Source: a bacterium (GTDB lineage: Bacteria; Patescibacteria; Dojkabacteria; SC72). From it: a DNA stretch of 5,386 bases. The notes under the pieces are model-generated. The model was not told the origin of the DNA. It saw nothing but the letters and a program-made list of their open reading frames with translations, and ran no database searches. Where the stretch lies: positions 1 to 5,386 of the forward strand of contig JAKPKF010000254.1 of the NCBI GenBank assembly GCA_029553845.1. The letters run 5' to 3'. Shown here in pieces: positions 1 through 4,548 of the stretch (positions are counted from its first letter, which is position 1; every line of letters starts with the position of its first letter). The position numbers and the translations under genes are program-made.

Positions 1-6
1 TGGAAT

Positions 7-189
7 ATGAAGACGAAGGTGAAGTTCACTCTACTCCAGCCGTCATTCTGTTCGAAGTGTAAGAAATCAATTCTTCACGAGTTCGGTTATTCTACCGAAA
101 CAAAGAAGAATTACAAGCAGTGTATCCGCTGCGACACATTAACGGAGGTGAAAAGTGAAAGACAACAAGATGTAAACAAGAAACCTTGA
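7..189 (+). CDS. Small zinc-ribbon phage protein, possibly truncated at its C-terminus
   Basis: This 60-aa protein has two CxxC pairs (C15/C18 in FCSKC and C39/C42 in QCIRC), 20 residues apart, which is the layout of a small zinc ribbon. Such proteins may bind nucleic acid or protein, but no function can be assigned. The reading frame is open to the left edge (two codons before the ATG), so the ATG at 7 is only the first visible start and the gene could begin outside the window. The stop TGA (187-189) lies inside the -35 box of the following promoter. The last residues, after the SERQQ stretch, are probably not ancestral. The same codon phase reappears inside the endonuclease C-terminus (IERQR), so the original tail was probably displaced by the endonuclease cassette. 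An embedded GGAGG-GTG start at 144-157 belongs to the interrupted downstream gene. Confidence 0.7.
   Translation: MKTKVKFTLLQPSFCSKCKKSILHEFGYSTETKKNYKQCIRCDTLTEVKSERQQDVNKKP
156..166 (+). repeat. Left copy of the 11-bp cassette-flanking direct repeat
   Basis: TGAAAGACAAC here matches 862-872 exactly. It is part of a decapitated start region: GGAGG (144-148), a GTG codon (155-157), four matching codon positions and an in-frame ATG (170-172), and then an immediate TAA. This looks like the abandoned 5' end of the HHIIP gene now found at 861. Confidence 0.55.
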
Positions 190-214
190 CAACATCGTGG
201 CATAGGAGTATAAT
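186..214 (+). promoter_or_regulatory. Sigma70-type promoter for the HNH endonuclease gene
   Basis: A perfect -35 box TTGACA (186-191) and a perfect -10 box TATAAT (209-214) are separated by exactly 17 bp. Transcription would be expected to start near 220-222, leaving a leader of about 18 nt before the ATG at 239. The -35 box overlaps the stop codon of the preceding zinc-ribbon gene. It is the only complete consensus promoter I found in the window, and it lies within the presumed mobile cassette, so the endonuclease probably carries its own promoter. No transcript data are available. Confidence 0.75.
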
Positions 215-244
215 TATAACATAATAATAAATATTCCTATGCCA
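198..244 (+). promoter_or_regulatory. Inverted repeat that can bury the endonuclease start codon
   Basis: Perfect 10-bp arms TGGCATAGGA (198-207) and TCCTATGCCA (235-244) enclose a 27-nt A/T-rich loop. The right arm contains the ATG (239-241). In RNA read through from upstream the start codon would be paired. RNA started at the local promoter (near 221, inside the loop) would lack the left arm and leave the start free. The same dyad could instead be a repressor operator, since it spans the -10 box and the expected start site. Confidence 0.7.
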
Positions 245-934
245 TCTAAAAACAAACAATCTAAATTAAGAGAATTAAAGTGTGTTGTGTGTAATAAAAC
301 ATTCTATAAGAACATTTCACCATCGGAGATATTATCTGGTAGAGGAAAAGTTTGTTCAAAAGAATGTAAGAACAGATTAACTAGTATTCAAAAAAACAAA
401 TCGTTTACTAGAATGTGTGTGAATTGTGGTAAAGAGTTTTCAATGAAGCCAAGCGAAGATAGAAGAGGATATACGAGAAAGTATTGTTCAAGAAAGTGTT
501 GGCAACCAACAGAAACTGGAAAGGCAATATCATCTGATGGATATTATGTAATAAACAGAAAAAAGGTTCATCGTATTATTATGGAAAATAGTCTTGGAAG
601 AAAGTTGAGTTCAAATGAGGTTGTTCACCATATAAATCATAATAAACTAGATAACAGAATAGATAACTTACAGCTGATGACTAAGGCAGAACATAATAAA
701 CTGCACTTTGCACACGTCTGGAATAGAAATCAACATCGTCAAGTTATGGAACAATTCTTAAATAGAAAGTTGTCAAGATGTGAATTAGTTAAACATATAG
801 ATGGAAATAAGTTTAACAATTCAATAGAAAACCTAAAACTCTGTAAAAAAGGAGAGGAAATTGAAAGACAACGCAATGAGCAAACATCACATAATCCCAT
901 CAAGTCGCCTGAAGAAAGGTCAGAAGATACCTAA
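239..934 (+). CDS. HNH homing endonuclease with paired zinc fingers and a duplicated HNH module
   Basis: This 231-aa protein is a nicking or cutting endonuclease of the phage HNH_3 type. Two similar zinc-finger units come first: C15/C18/C39/C43 and C60/C63/C83/C87, both CxxC...CxxxC. An HNH module follows at about 111-156, with HR(111-112), the HHINHNKLDNRIDNL core (H130, H131, N139, N143) and an EH at 151-152. A second, degenerate copy at about 166-205 (HRQVMEQFLNRKLS, KHIDGNKFNNSIENL) keeps H186 and N194 but lacks the last histidine and is probably for DNA binding. The ATG at 239 fits the promoter and hairpin just upstream; there is no Shine-Dalgarno site. The last 24 or so residues overlap the next gene by 74 bp and look like captured host-gene sequence, not part of the enzyme fold. 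I infer that it mediates its own spread between phages. Confidence 0.9.
   Translation: MPSKNKQSKLRELKCVVCNKTFYKNISPSEILSGRGKVCSKECKNRLTSIQKNKSFTRMCVNCGKEFSMKPSEDRRGYTRKYCSRKCWQPTETGKAISSDGYYVINRKKVHRIIMENSLGRKLSSNEVVHHINHNKLDNRIDNLQLMTKAEHNKLHFAHVWNRNQHRQVMEQFLNRKLSRCELVKHIDGNKFNNSIENLKLCKKGEEIERQRNEQTSHNPIKSPEERSEDT
851..857 (+). promoter_or_regulatory. Ribosome-binding site favouring the TTG start at 861
   Basis: GGAGAGG sits 3 nt before the TTG at 861 (6 nt counted from GGAG), but 18 nt before the alternative ATG at 876. The spacing is normal only for the TTG. A similar GGAGG with a GTG is found in the left junction copy at 144-157, which supports this as an inherited start region. Confidence 0.6.
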
Positions 935-1088
935 CAATACTGTGAAGGTATCTCACCTTGAACACGACCGCTATCACCAGCTCTTTTCTAACAAGACTCC
1001 CGAGGAAATACTACTTTATCTGGTCAACACCTTTTGGGGTGGCAACACTCAGATAATCAAGGACTTCCTATGGGAAATGGAACGCTAA
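861..1088 (+). CDS. Small HNH-like (HHIIP) phage protein
   Basis: This 75-aa protein begins with KHHIIPSSR (H9, H10), then NN at 25-26, then SHLEHDRYHQLF with H35 and H39, and continues with TPEEILLYLVNTFWGG. The order His-His, Asn, His matches the beta-beta-alpha metal fold of HNH nucleases in a minimal form. Whether it cuts DNA is unknown; proteins of this look are usually annotated as hypothetical or HNH-like phage proteins. I chose the TTG at 861 because of the GGAG site before it and because the same start region is duplicated at 155. The ATG at 876 would give a 70-aa protein beginning MSKHHIIP. The gene overlaps the end of the endonuclease gene by 74 bp in another frame. Confidence 0.8.
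   Translation: MKDNAMSKHHIIPSSRLKKGQKIPNNTVKVSHLEHDRYHQLFSNKTPEEILLYLVNTFWGGNTQIIKDFLWEMER
862..872 (+). repeat. Right copy of the 11-bp cassette-flanking direct repeat
   Basis: TGAAAGACAAC matches 156-166 and supplies codons 1-4 of the HHIIP gene (TTG AAA GAC AAC). It also encodes the ERQ portion of the endonuclease C-terminus in another frame, just as the left copy encodes SERQQ of the zinc-ribbon protein. Confidence 0.55.
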
Positions 1089-1098
1089 CAAATCTGGT

Positions 1099-1121
1099 TG
1101 GCAGCCCAGTTAAAACTGCCA
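1099..1121 (+). other. Small hairpin between the HHIIP and four-cysteine genes
   Basis: TGGCAG (1099-1104) pairs with CTGCCA (1116-1121) around an 11-nt loop. The bases after it (ATCTTTTATAATAA) are A/T-rich but not a clean U tract, so this may be a weak terminator, an RNA-processing site or chance. A TATAAT hexamer follows at 1127-1132 without a matching -35 box. Confidence 0.3.
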
Positions 1122-1138
1122 TCTTTTATAATAACTAT

Positions 1139-1288
1139 ATGACCGACATAACTAAATGCTCAGGTGAAAATTGCCCGATGAAAGAAAGCTGTTATAGATA
1201 CACAGCAGAAGCAGACACAATGCAATCTTACTTCATTGAGCCACCAATTAAAGATGGTAAGTGCGAACATTATTGGGAAATAGCATAA
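1139..1288 (+). CDS. 49-aa four-cysteine phage protein
   Basis: The protein has four cysteines (C7, C12, C18, C42) in the pattern C-x4-CP-x4-CYRY ... EPPIKDGKC-x2-YW. I recognise this general type as a small conserved protein common in phage and bacterial genomes, without a known function. Four cysteines suggest a bound zinc or iron-sulfur site, which is inference. The frame is open upstream to an ATG at 1034, but that extension lies inside the preceding gene and shares none of the cysteine pattern, so I start at the ATG at 1139. This ATG is preceded by an A/T-rich leader (TATAATAACTAT), as at other starts in the window. Confidence 0.8.
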   Translation: MTDITKCSGENCPMKESCYRYTAEADTMQSYFIEPPIKDGKCEHYWEIA

Positions 1289-1359
1289 ACTTTATACTAA
1301 TTCATAACCACTAATTAATCTAAGTTCAATTATATGAACAATCTAAAAAAAGGTTCGCC

Positions 1360-1384
1360 AACTATCCGGAGTTTCCGGACAGTT
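1360..1384 (+). other. GC-rich hairpin in the 1289-1416 spacer
   Basis: AACT-A-TCCGGA (1360-1370), loop GTT, then TCCGGA-C-AGTT (1374-1384) gives a 6-bp GC-rich stem, one A.C mismatch and 4 more pairs. There is no U tract after it, so it is not a standard terminator. It lies 32 bp before the next ATG and inside a 28-codon reading frame (1334-1420) whose stop overlaps that ATG. The spacer also has a GTTCA-N6-TGAAC dyad at 1324-1339 and an AGTCTAA direct repeat at 1392-1398 and 1403-1409. A regulatory role is possible but unproven. Confidence 0.45.
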
Positions 1385-1416
1385 CAAAATCAGTCTAAAT
1401 TAAGTCTAATAATATT

Positions 1417-1596
1417 ATGAAAGCACTAGTAATACAAGGAGGTGAACAGCGTATCGGTCAGCAAATCTTTAACTTCTTAGAGTGGTTACACACCGAGAAA
1501 AACATCGGAACTAATCAATGCACTCGTATCGCCGACCCGTTCTTTATTGAAGACGAAAAGCTAATAGCTTATTGGAAAGAATATATTTCTAACTGA
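1417..1596 (+). CDS. 59-aa phage protein of unknown function
   Basis: The protein begins MKALVIQGGEQRIGQQIFNF and ends DPFFIEDEKLIAYWKEYISN. It has a short hydrophobic strand followed by a Gly-Gly turn, an amphipathic helix (IFNFLEWLHTE, 17-27) and a charged aromatic C-terminus. The composition is that of a real folded protein, and I recognise the general style from other phage genomes, but I cannot name a function. The ATG is preceded by TAATAATATT, the A/T-rich leader seen at several other starts here. The TGA stop (1594-1596) overlaps the probable start of the following gene in a CTGA arrangement. There are no cysteine clusters or membrane segments. Confidence 0.75.
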   Translation: MKALVIQGGEQRIGQQIFNFLEWLHTEKNIGTNQCTRIADPFFIEDEKLIAYWKEYISN

Positions 1597-1898
1597 AATG
1601 GATTCTACAAGACTTGAAGTTTGCTTGGCAAAGAGCCGTTAGAGGTTATGACGACACGATTAAATACGGCTACGGATTTGAGTATTACATTGTTAGAGCA
1701 ATGCCTGGACTAAAAGAGTTCTGTAAGAGAGCCTTAAAAGAAAAGAGCTTAAACGATAAGATTTTGTTAAAGAAAACCATTAAATTAATAGACAAATACG
1801 ACAAAGCCTGTAATGATTGGGATATTAAAGGAATGGAGAAAACCGAAAAAGAAATGGTCAAATATGTCTTTGAGAATGTAGATAAATACTGGGACTAA
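1593..1898 (+). CDS. Phage protein of about 100 aa with a non-ATG start
   Basis: The frame encodes KFAWQRAVRGYDDTIKYGYG, then a charged helical region with EYYIVRAMPGLKEFC and a lysine-rich C-terminus ending KYWD. The WQR...RGYDD region is reminiscent of a small uncharacterised phage protein type; the role is unknown. The start is uncertain. The frame has no ATG before 1614 and opens at 1593 after a TAA. A CTG at 1593 overlaps the upstream TGA as CTGA, and it adds KWILQDL, which looks like genuine protein. The TTG at 1614 would give 94 aa. Neither has a good Shine-Dalgarno site. The ATG at 1598 is in another frame and stops after 14 codons. I chose the CTG (101 aa) with reservation. Confidence 0.7.
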   Translation: MKWILQDLKFAWQRAVRGYDDTIKYGYGFEYYIVRAMPGLKEFCKRALKEKSLNDKILLKKTIKLIDKYDKACNDWDIKGMEKTEKEMVKYVFENVDKYWD

Positions 1899-1905
1899 AT
1901 ATGAG

Positions 1906-1955
1906 TTTTAAGTATATTTAAAATGTTTTATTAAAATACAATAACTTTTAAGTAT
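1906..1955 (+). repeat. A/T-rich spacer with direct repeat TTTTAAGTAT
   Basis: TTTTAAGTAT occurs at 1906-1915 and again at 1946-1955, 40 bp apart, in the 55-bp gap before the small membrane peptide. The region between is almost entirely A/T with short dyads (TTTTA-T-TAAAA). It may be an A/T-rich promoter or translation-leader region; no consensus promoter is present. Confidence 0.35.
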
Positions 1956-2061
1956 GAAAACTCTTAACTTTCTATTCTGGTTTTACATTTCTTTGGCGTG
2001 TCTGGTTGGTTCGTATGTAATGCCGACTTTTATTAAATGGGTATTTTTAACATATTTCTAA
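1954..2061 (+). CDS. 35-aa membrane peptide
   Basis: ATG at 1954 to TAA at 2059-2061 encodes a 35-residue peptide. After MKTLN it is almost wholly hydrophobic (FLFWFYISLACLVGSYVMP), followed by a second hydrophobic part (TFIKWVFLTYF). It would form one, perhaps two, membrane segments. It fits the gap before the phosphoesterase gene closely, with its stop 1 nt before the next ATG, which suggests coupled translation. The leader is A/T-rich (AACTTTTAAGT). Function is unknown. It is short, so chance cannot be ruled out, but the hydrophobic run and the exact spacing support it. Confidence 0.55.
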   Translation: MKTLNFLFWFYISLACLVGSYVMPTFIKWVFLTYF

Positions 2062-2062
2062 T

Positions 2063-2803
2063 ATGAACGAATACGAAAAGGTATTATTTATACCAGATAT
2101 TCATTGTCCGTTTCAGGATAACAGAGCCTTAGAAGTTCTTTACTCGTTTATGGACTGGTATAAACCAGATACCATATTTATAATGGGTGATGTCCTAGAC
2201 TGCTACGCTATTTCAAGATTTACCAAAGACCCCAATGGAGAGTTAAAGTTTCAAGAAGAATTAGACGAGGCCACTAACATTTTAAGAAAGATAAGACACA
2301 AGGCCAAGAAGGCTAAGATTTACTTATTAAGGGGTAATCATGAGTTAAGGGTTCAGAAGTTTCTATGGACTAACGCTAAAGCATTAAGTGGACTTCACGC
2401 CTTAGAGGTTGAAAGTCTGTTGGGACTTCACAAGCTTGACATTGAATACATAAGGGAAGGCTCACTAAGATACCACGGCCTAATGATAAAGCACGGAAAT
2501 ATAGTTAGAAAGTTCTCAGGCTACACCGCTAAAGGAGAGTTTGAAGATAATGGTTGTTCTGGAGTCAGTGGTCATTCCCATAGACTATCAATCTATCGTC
2601 AGACTAATTCAGGCGGTGAATACATTTGGGTAGAGGCTGGACACCTGTGTAATCCTAAACAAGAGTATTTAGAAGGTAAGGTGGCAAACTGGCAACAAGG
2701 TTGGGCGTTAGGTTGGTTTAAGAAAAACAGTAAGAGATACCACCTTGAAACAGTTAATTTAGTAAACTACAAAGCGTTCTATGGTGGAAAGGAGTTTGAA
2801 TAG
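2063..2803 (+). CDS. Calcineurin-like metallophosphoesterase
   Basis: This 246-aa protein has the full set of metal-binding motifs of the calcineurin-like family: DIH (D12, H14), GDVLD (42-46, D43), GNHE (91-94, N92/H93), a histidine in LMIKHG (H144) and GHSH (170-173). These coordinate two metal ions and hydrolyse phosphomonoesters or phosphodiesters. The fold covers residues 6-200; the C-terminal 45 residues are rich in Trp and Lys. The size is close to that of phage phosphoesterases such as lambda PP, though the substrate (protein, nucleotide or nucleic acid) cannot be told from sequence. It is the last plus-strand gene, starting 1 nt after the membrane peptide, and is followed by the shared terminator at 2872. 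All key residues are present, so it should be active. Confidence 0.92.
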   Translation: MNEYEKVLFIPDIHCPFQDNRALEVLYSFMDWYKPDTIFIMGDVLDCYAISRFTKDPNGELKFQEELDEATNILRKIRHKAKKAKIYLLRGNHELRVQKFLWTNAKALSGLHALEVESLLGLHKLDIEYIREGSLRYHGLMIKHGNIVRKFSGYTAKGEFEDNGCSGVSGHSHRLSIYRQTNSGGEYIWVEAGHLCNPKQEYLEGKVANWQQGWALGWFKKNSKRYHLETVNLVNYKAFYGGKEFE

Positions 2804-2871
2804 CCTAATTTGCCCCCTATTTGGTCAGTATGATGACGTAAATTATAAACAGGTATAAAGTGCCACCTAAC

Positions 2872-2901
2872 AAAAAAGAACCCCGTAAGAGGCTCTTTTT
2901 T
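2872..2901. terminator. Bidirectional intrinsic terminator between convergent arms
   Basis: AAAAAAGA-A-CC (2872-2882) pairs with GG-C-TCTTTTTT (2891-2901) with one A.C mismatch and an 8-nt loop. Each strand reads a run of six U after the stem. CTAA (2867-2870) and TTAG (2904-2907) could extend the base. It lies 69 bp after the phosphoesterase stop and directly after the peptidase stop on the minus strand, so it can end transcription from both sides. Confidence 0.85.
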
Positions 2902-2903
2902 AA

Positions 2904-3896
2904 TTAGAAATATCTACCTTCTTTCTCAGGCTCTGGTCGCCATAGAGTGTTCCATTCATTGTCGTTGACTTGAACGAATAGGTCATCTCTTTTTAGAAGT
3001 TTTCTATTATATCGGTCAACAACATATAGACCAGCTCTATCAGCTTTAATAGCTAATAACTGACCGCCATAGACTACACCATAAGCTCCGTTGTCTTTAT
3101 TACGGACTTGGAACATATCGTGGTCTTTAAGCCATTGTGATTTATTCATATTAGTATCTTCAATTATAATTAGTTTCCAGCAAAGATAGTTTTTAAATTG
3201 CTCTCTACAATAAGTTTTGAATTGTTGAATATAGCTGTCGTCTATTTTAACGGTCGTCTGTGTGGCCGATAAAGCAGTTACTGCGTGATTATGGTGAGTA
3301 GTTGGGCATAATATACCATTACCGTTCATAAATGGCACAGTGCCGACTACAGGGCTATATTTCAAGCCTTCATCTAAGCTATTAACCCAAAACCATATCC
3401 ACTTAAATCTTTCATCAAAGCCAGCTTGGATATCCTTTGCTTCTTGAGTTAGCTTAGACTTATCATAATACTCAGCAATAGTCTTGGCCTTAGGTAGAAT
3501 ACCTTCTGGCAAAGACCACTTACGAGAAGCCTCAGCCGCTTTCCAAAGATATGTCCCAACACCGAGAGTAATATCAGAAAACATCGCTGGAACTCTGTCG
3601 TCAAAGTTTATGAACCCGTTCTTGTAATATCCGTTATCCTTTAGCCACTTGTTATGTTCAGCTGGTATATCGCCATTATGAGCTTTGAACATTAAAACTG
3701 GTTCACGACTATCATTATTACTGAAGCAAGTGCAGGCTGAAGTCTCTCCATCAACATTTTGTCGTTCATGTTCAGACGGAAAGTCTTCCCAATTACTAGC
3801 TTCATTAACAACTTCAGGTGTGTCAATGTTAGCACCAGCGATATAATCGCCTGCGTGGCTTCCTAATATTACATTTGGGGTGAATTCTTTATTCAT
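2904..3896 (-). CDS. Papain-like cysteine peptidase (C1-like) of the phage late operon
   Basis: The 330-aa protein has a papain-like motif order: Gln (Q46), then SACTCFS with C55 three residues before F58 as in the papain CWAFS site, then HNHAVTAL (H204), then IDDSY (D219/D220) in the place of the NSW motif. These are read by eye and fit a C1-like peptidase; fold prediction was not run. The middle holds a Trp-rich stretch (FKWIWFWVNS, 164-173) and the C-terminus ends in a charged tail. I start at the ATG at 3896, whose first 8 nt overlap the stop of the preceding 49-aa gene (ATGAATAA). The frame extends 21 codons further to an ATG at 3959, but that lies inside the upstream gene. Its position at the end of the lysis-like cassette suggests host-wall or virion protein cleavage, or protein maturation. 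Confidence 0.75.
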   Translation of the reverse strand: MNKEFTPNVILGSHAGDYIAGANIDTPEVVNEASNWEDFPSEHERQNVDGETSACTCFSNNDSREPVLMFKAHNGDIPAEHNKWLKDNGYYKNGFINFDDRVPAMFSDITLGVGTYLWKAAEASRKWSLPEGILPKAKTIAEYYDKSKLTQEAKDIQAGFDERFKWIWFWVNSLDEGLKYSPVVGTVPFMNGNGILCPTTHHNHAVTALSATQTTVKIDDSYIQQFKTYCREQFKNYLCWKLIIIEDTNMNKSQWLKDHDMFQVRNKDNGAYGVVYGGQLLAIKADRAGLYVVDRYNRKLLKRDDLFVQVNDNEWNTLWRPEPEKEGRYF

Positions 3897-4038
3897 TGTC
3901 TTTGATATAGTTTTCAGCGTCAAACATTTTTCTATTTTTGAATTCAGAAACCTTTGCATCGTTCCATTGGTCTGTTGGTCTCAGGTAGCCATTTACACGG
4001 CTATACACCTCTGTGCGGGTTCTTTTGCTATTATCCAT
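3889..4038 (-). CDS. Stand-alone NrdD-type glycyl-radical domain, 49 aa
   Basis: The peptide contains VYSRVNGYLRPTDQWNDAK followed by SEFKNRKMF. This matches the C-terminal glycyl-radical segment of anaerobic ribonucleoside-triphosphate reductase (E. coli NrdD has RRTCGYLG, then FNAGKQEEVKRR). G17 corresponds to the radical-bearing glycine. There is no catalytic domain and no CxxC zinc pair, so the protein is only the radical loop with a short basic helix. Small proteins of this kind are annotated in phages and bacteria as anaerobic ribonucleotide reductase. It may act as a spare radical subunit, as the YfiD/GrcA protein does for pyruvate formate-lyase; that is inference. The ATG at 4038 is 5 nt after the upstream stop, and its TAA overlaps the peptidase start. 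Confidence 0.8.
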   Translation of the reverse strand: MDNSKRTRTEVYSRVNGYLRPTDQWNDAKVSEFKNRKMFDAENYIKDNE

Positions 4039-4043
4039 TGTTG

Positions 4044-4289
4044 TTATTTAAGAATAATCGCTAGTCCTGCCACCACTACGGCTGACACAACTAACCAAAT
4101 TAACTTGTCTACTGTCTGTTCAATTCTTTTACTAGCATATCTTTCGTCAGCATTTTCTAACACTTTCTGGGGGATACCCTCAACCTTAATTGATAAGTCG
4201 GAAATCTTATTGAAAAGTTGGTCAATTTTCTCCATAATAGTAGACATATTATTTTTACACTCGGCCTGTGTAACTGACTTAGCTGGCAT
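4044..4289 (-). CDS. Coiled-coil protein with C-terminal membrane anchor (XhlA-like)
   Basis: This 81-aa protein has a predicted coiled coil over about residues 16-58 (IMEKIDQLFNKISDLSIKVEG and on to the ERYASKRIEQ segment) and one C-terminal membrane helix (about 62-80, LIWLVVSAVVVAGLAIIL) ending in Lys. The layout is that of XhlA-type or other holin-associated small membrane proteins in phage lysis cassettes; sequence alone does not prove the role. The ATG at 4289 comes 1 nt after the stop of the holin-like gene (TAG-T-ATG), showing tight coupling. The next gene starts 5 nt after its stop. Most likely it assists the holin or anchors a lytic protein. Confidence 0.7.
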   Translation of the reverse strand: MPAKSVTQAECKNNMSTIMEKIDQLFNKISDLSIKVEGIPQKVLENADERYASKRIEQTVDKLIWLVVSAVVVAGLAIILK

Positions 4290-4290
4290 A

Positions 4291-4476
4291 CTACTTTTTA
4301 TAGATTTTGTTTGTAGCGATGTTAGCAGTCAAACCTAAAGCAATCATAATGGCCGAAATCAATTCAGCTACATCTTGAGCAATTAGTCCACGGCCAATTA
4401 AGAAAATAATCAAGGCACTGATAACAGTGGCGATAGTTGTTTTCTTTCCAGATAACCAGATTAAGATTTTGTTCAT
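4291..4476 (-). CDS. Holin-like small membrane protein
   Basis: A protein of about 61 aa starts MNKILIWLSGKKTTIATVIS and has two hydrophobic stretches, about residues 13-30 (ATVISALIIFLIGRGL in part) and 36-52 (AELISAIMIALGLTANI), ending in basic TNKIYKK. Two short helices with a positive tail fit a class II-like holin or other phage membrane protein, but no activity can be proven. I choose the ATG at 4476, which follows A/T-rich AATAACTTT and gives the usual short N-terminus. An in-frame ATG at 4500 would add eight residues (MAILTNNF). It lies directly before the XhlA-like gene. Confidence 0.7.
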   Translation of the reverse strand: MNKILIWLSGKKTTIATVISALIIFLIGRGLIAQDVAELISAIMIALGLTANIATNKIYKK

Positions 4477-4548
4477 AAAGTTATTCGTTAATATCGCCAT
4501 CTGGCTCAGGTTCTACTGGCTCACTTGGCAATAATGAATTAATTAAAC

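Larger units (their letters stand above)
156..872 (+). mobile_element. Probable HNH homing-endonuclease insertion flanked by an 11-bp repeat
   Basis: The 11-mer TGAAAGACAAC occurs at 156-166 and 862-872, each preceded by a GGAG ribosome-binding site and followed three bases later by ATG. Between the copies lie a promoter, a start-codon hairpin and the HNH endonuclease gene, 706 bp per repeat unit. Both copies are in the same codon phase relative to the gene that crosses them. This fits insertion of a free-standing homing endonuclease gene at the overlap between the zinc-ribbon gene and the HHIIP gene, with the right end re-creating the downstream start region. The limits are inferred from the repeat, not from a comparison with an empty site. 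Confidence 0.5.

Noticed and set aside
1034..1138. Upstream ATG for the four-cysteine protein.
   Set aside because: The extension runs through the end of the HHIIP gene and the hairpin spacer; the cysteine protein begins naturally at 1139.
1598..1642. ATG at 1598 as the start of the gene after the 59-aa protein.
   Set aside because: It is out of frame and stops after 14 codons; the real frame is the one through 1614. A frameshift is possible but not needed.
2796..2858. A 20-codon frame starting with TTG after the phosphoesterase, containing PLFGQYDDVNYKQ.
   Set aside because: The possible GGAG site is only 1 nt from the TTG, the frame is very short and I cannot confirm a family. It looks protein-like enough to check in relatives, but is not supported here.
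3897..3959. N-terminal extension of the peptidase to the ATG at 3959.
   Set aside because: The 63 bases lie wholly inside the glycyl-radical gene, and the ATG at 3896 gives a typical stop/start overlap.
3880..4338. A 152-codon plus-strand open frame.
   Set aside because: It lies opposite the peptidase, glycyl-radical and coiled-coil genes on the minus strand. Its protein has no recognisable features, while all the minus-strand genes do.
4481..4540. Minus-strand frame between the 67-aa gene and the holin-like gene, ending SEPVEPEPDGDINE.
   Set aside because: The acidic Pro-Glu ending looks like real protein and its stop lies 4 nt before the chosen holin-like start, but the frame has only ATT or TTG as starts and no ribosome-binding site.
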